From NCBI GenBank assembly GCA_938004235.1, contig CALKWL010000012.1:1-15750 (forward strand): a DNA stretch of 15,750 nt, read 5' to 3'. The translations under genes were made by a program, and so were the position numbers. Each line of letters opens with the position of its first letter. Position 1 is the stretch's first letter. Shown here piece after piece: positions 14,156 through 15,750 of the stretch. Under the pieces are notes generated by a model. The model was not told the DNA's origin, made no database searches, and saw nothing but the letters and a program-made list of their open reading frames with translations. The DNA comes from an uncultured Gammaproteobacteria bacterium. GTDB lineage: Bacteria > Pseudomonadota > Gammaproteobacteria > Halothiobacillales > Halothiobacillaceae.

Positions 14156-14623
14156 ATCGGGTGACCATCTCGTTGGCAAAAAGATAAAGACGGAGGGCAC
14201 GGCCTCAGCGGAGGCGCATTCATTCAGAGTTGAATCGACGTCTTGAGTATTGGACAGCCTTGGGAAAATATCTATGGAGCCTATCAGACATCAATTGGCT
14301 AATCATGATGAATGGTAACAGCATACGAGCCTAAAACATTTTATTGAGTAGGGGTATATGGATGTGGTGTTGTTTTTGCGCGACTTGATGGTGTCGTGAT
14401 TCGGTGACAGCAGGCTGAGCGTGTGCATCGTTACCTTGGGGAGGCGTTATTGATACGGCACAGAGAGTTTTTGAATCCAACATGAGTTGGATGCACAGCT
14501 GCGGTCGGTTGGTTTCGCGGCGCCGTATCAATAACATATTCATTTGATGGATTATTGATTCGGCCTTCCCGCTACTCTTTGCAAATAGTGAGATTATCCC
14601 AACCTTGGTCATAAGTTCTAACT
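14156..14623. other. Intergenic region upstream of the GGDEF-EAL gene, with twin hairpins
   Basis: This stretch of about 470 bases is more AT-rich than its neighbours. The part nearest the GGDEF-EAL gene (14156-14330) should carry its promoter. On the minus strand a TTGATG hexamer near 14285-14295 with an ATATTT about 17 bases on is a weak candidate. The rest (14443 onward) is occupied by the twin inverted repeats listed separately. A 98-codon minus-strand frame (14331-14627) starts in an ATGA overlap with the lipoprotein gene, but it runs through the repeats and looks non-coding. Confidence 0.5.
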
Positions 14624-14647
14624 TCATCTGGCCGAATCAATAACGCC
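14443..14647. repeat. Twin inverted-repeat element with TTATTGAT(A/T)CGGC termini
   Basis: Four copies of a 13-14-base motif form two tandem inverted pairs. Pair one is TTATTGATACGGC (14447-14459) with GCCGTATCAATAA (14522-14534). Pair two is TTATTGATTCGGCC (14552-14565) with GGCCGAATCAATAA (14630-14643). The pairs span 88 and 92 bases and are 17 bases apart. The outermost copies extend to GGCGTTATTGAT on both sides, matching at 16 of 17 bases. Pair one encloses a perfect hairpin, ATCCAAC-ATGA-GTTGGAT (14475-14492). The right end overlaps the last codons of the lipoprotein gene. Confidence 0.8.
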
Positions 14648-15718
14648 TTGGTCAAGTACGCCAAGATGGTGGAGAGTTTCCAGCGTCAGTGCACCGCTGG
14701 CCAGGCCGTGCTCCCTCTGGTAGTTCTGTAGGGCGCGCAAGGTTCGATCTCCCAGTTTGCCGTCCGCACGACCTGCATCCTGTCCGGCGTCATTCAGCGC
14801 GATTTGCAGCTGCTTGATGAGCTCAGGGGTGATGTCGTCGGCGCAAGGCGCCTGACGCCAGGTCGGCATCGGCTCGCCTTCGTAGTTGATGCTTTCGAGG
14901 TTGGCGACAATTGGCGGGCGTTGTTGTTCGTTGATCTGCTCCTGGGTGCTGACGCTTTGTACGGTGATCGCTCCGGTTTTTTCGGGGATGTCGACCGGCA
15001 CAGTGCGGGCAGGGGTTTCCACGACCCACTTCTTGACTTCGCGATAAACGGCGGGCTCAATCTCCTCACGTAGTGTTTCGGGTTTGAGCAAAATCTTTCT
15101 GGTTAGCGTTTTATAGCGCGCTGGAACCGACTTGACGCATAACCCCTTGGCGTTCGAGCCGCTGTGAATCCGGCAGGGCTGGAGCACCTCGTGAGCCGCT
15201 TCGATCTCGATTTTTTCCTCGCGCGTTTCAAAGGTCGCGGGCTCGACGATGCTGCGACGCACCTCTTCGCGTACCAGCACTTTTTCAGTGACCTGCTTGA
15301 ATACGGGCGGCTCCACCCGGTAGGTGCGCACGCCTTCGCGCACGACGCGAGAGCGTTGCTCGGGTTGTATGACGGCGGGTTGTACCTGAATGTCGTTCAC
15401 AGCATCCCGAGTGACGATTTCCAGCGGCATTGACACGCGGCGCGGTAAAACAACGGCGGGAACCCAGCATTCACCCGCCTTGAGCCGAGGCTCGGTCGTT
15501 GGCGCGGGGGAGGGCGCGGGCGCGCTTGGCGTCGGGCATTCGCTCTTAGAAGCAACGATGTTTTCTTTCTTCTGCGCGGCAGGCGGCTGAGGCGCAGGTT
15601 GCTGCTGAGGAGGCAGCAGCGCGCACCCCTGGACGCCGAGGATGATGCCCGCCAGGCAGAGGCTGGAGGCGGTACGCGTGCACCGAGAGCTTGTCCAAAG
15701 TCTCACTGAACGGCGCAT
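14624..15718 (-). CDS. Putative lipoprotein with degenerate repeats and C-terminal peptidoglycan-binding domain
   Basis: A 364-residue predicted cell-envelope protein. Residues 16-31 are hydrophobic and end at VQGC, giving Cys32 as a likely lipidation site, although the lipobox is not ideal. A proline/alanine-rich spacer (33-80) follows. Residues about 84-255 contain several degenerate 20-25-residue repeats of the type P-x-(F/Y)-x-x-x-x-x-K-(V/I)-L-(V/L)-(R/K)-x-E-x-x-R (PPVFKQVTEKVLVREEVRR, PARYKTLTRKILLKPETLR and others). Residues about 297-355 (LIKQLQIALNDAG, ADGKLGDRTLRALQNYQREHGL) match PG_binding_1. The only ATG (15718) lies inside repeat R and lacks a ribosome binding site; GTG 15706 is the alternative. 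The last seven residues (GVIDSAR) are encoded by the twin-hairpin element. Function is probably envelope-structural, not known. Confidence 0.8.
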   Translation of the reverse strand: MRRSVRLWTSSRCTRTASSLCLAGIILGVQGCALLPPQQQPAPQPPAAQKKENIVASKSECPTPSAPAPSPAPTTEPRLKAGECWVPAVVLPRRVSMPLEIVTRDAVNDIQVQPAVIQPEQRSRVVREGVRTYRVEPPVFKQVTEKVLVREEVRRSIVEPATFETREEKIEIEAAHEVLQPCRIHSGSNAKGLCVKSVPARYKTLTRKILLKPETLREEIEPAVYREVKKWVVETPARTVPVDIPEKTGAITVQSVSTQEQINEQQRPPIVANLESINYEGEPMPTWRQAPCADDITPELIKQLQIALNDAGQDAGRADGKLGDRTLRALQNYQREHGLASGALTLETLHHLGVLDQGVIDSAR

Positions 15719-15750
15719 TGCGGCGCAAAAAACCGCCTCAAAATGCTCAC
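15686..15750. repeat. Repeat R, copy 2, running off the window
   Basis: This is a second copy of the sequence at 4597-4663, starting AGAGCTTGTCCAAAGTCTC and containing the CCGCCTCAAAA terminator arm (from 15733). By analogy with copy 1, the other terminator arm should lie just beyond base 15750. On the minus strand the U-tract (GGCGGTTTTTTGCGCC) would end an upstream gene immediately before the lipoprotein start. The repeat overlaps codons 1-11 of the lipoprotein frame. Confidence 0.75.

Noticed and set aside
14331..14627. 98-codon minus-strand frame starting in an ATGA overlap with the lipoprotein gene
   Set aside because: The overlap is attractive, but the frame runs across three of the four repeat arms and hairpins, and the product has no domain-like composition.
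14443..14647. Integron attC-like sites
   Set aside because: The arms contain GTTA and TAAC near their ends, but the orientation is opposite to the RYYYAAC...GTTRRRY layout, and no integrase or cassette array is present.

Overview
The window looks like one end of a draft contig from a GC-rich proteobacterium, most likely a gammaproteobacterium; a betaproteobacterium cannot be excluded. The evidence is the dusB-fis pair with an ATGA overlap, an RlmC-type rRNA methyltransferase, a DUF2782 gene beside a homoserine kinase and polA, and a small PA3496-like gene. The first 47 bases are not genomic: they are the 3' part of the Illumina TruSeq universal (P5) adapter, so biological sequence starts at base 48 inside a truncated gene.

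Left part, plus strand (48-4396): two overlapping small exported cysteine-containing proteins of unknown function (the first truncated by the adapter), an AT-rich gap, a self-inhibited class II Fic AMPylase, rlmC four bases later, and a BPSS1780-like membrane protein with a strong ribosome binding site. A 344-base convergent gap (4397-4740) follows. It holds a dispersed palindromic repeat and a bidirectional terminator hairpin embedded in a second repeat.

Middle, minus strand (8938 down to 4741): a housekeeping series in transcription order: LOG-family nucleotide phosphoribohydrolase, DUF2782 periplasmic protein, (216-base gap packed with five palindromes), homoserine kinase thrB, tRNA-dihydrouridine synthase dusB, fis, a 59-residue PA3496-like acidic protein, and a DUF423 membrane protein. 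Several junctions overlap (ATGA, TTGA) or are nearly touching, which suggests translational coupling.

Right part: polA (plus strand, 924 residues, all three enzymatic domains intact) is divergent from the LOG gene and carries a pair of inverted REP-like palindromes in its interdomain linker. Downstream of polA is a strong intrinsic terminator preceded by a possible small RNA (the position of spf in enterics), then a MITE-like inverted repeat. Two minus-strand genes complete the window: a PAS-GGDEF-EAL membrane protein whose GGDEF half is degenerate while its EAL half is complete, and a repeat-rich lipoprotein with a C-terminal peptidoglycan-binding domain. A twin-hairpin repeat lies between these two, and both ends of the lipoprotein reading frame fall in repeat DNA.

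I see no CRISPR array, tRNA, rRNA, transposase or prophage gene, and no obvious new defence or biosynthetic system. The unusual content is the density and variety of small palindromic repeats (at least five types), several of which have been taken into coding sequence.
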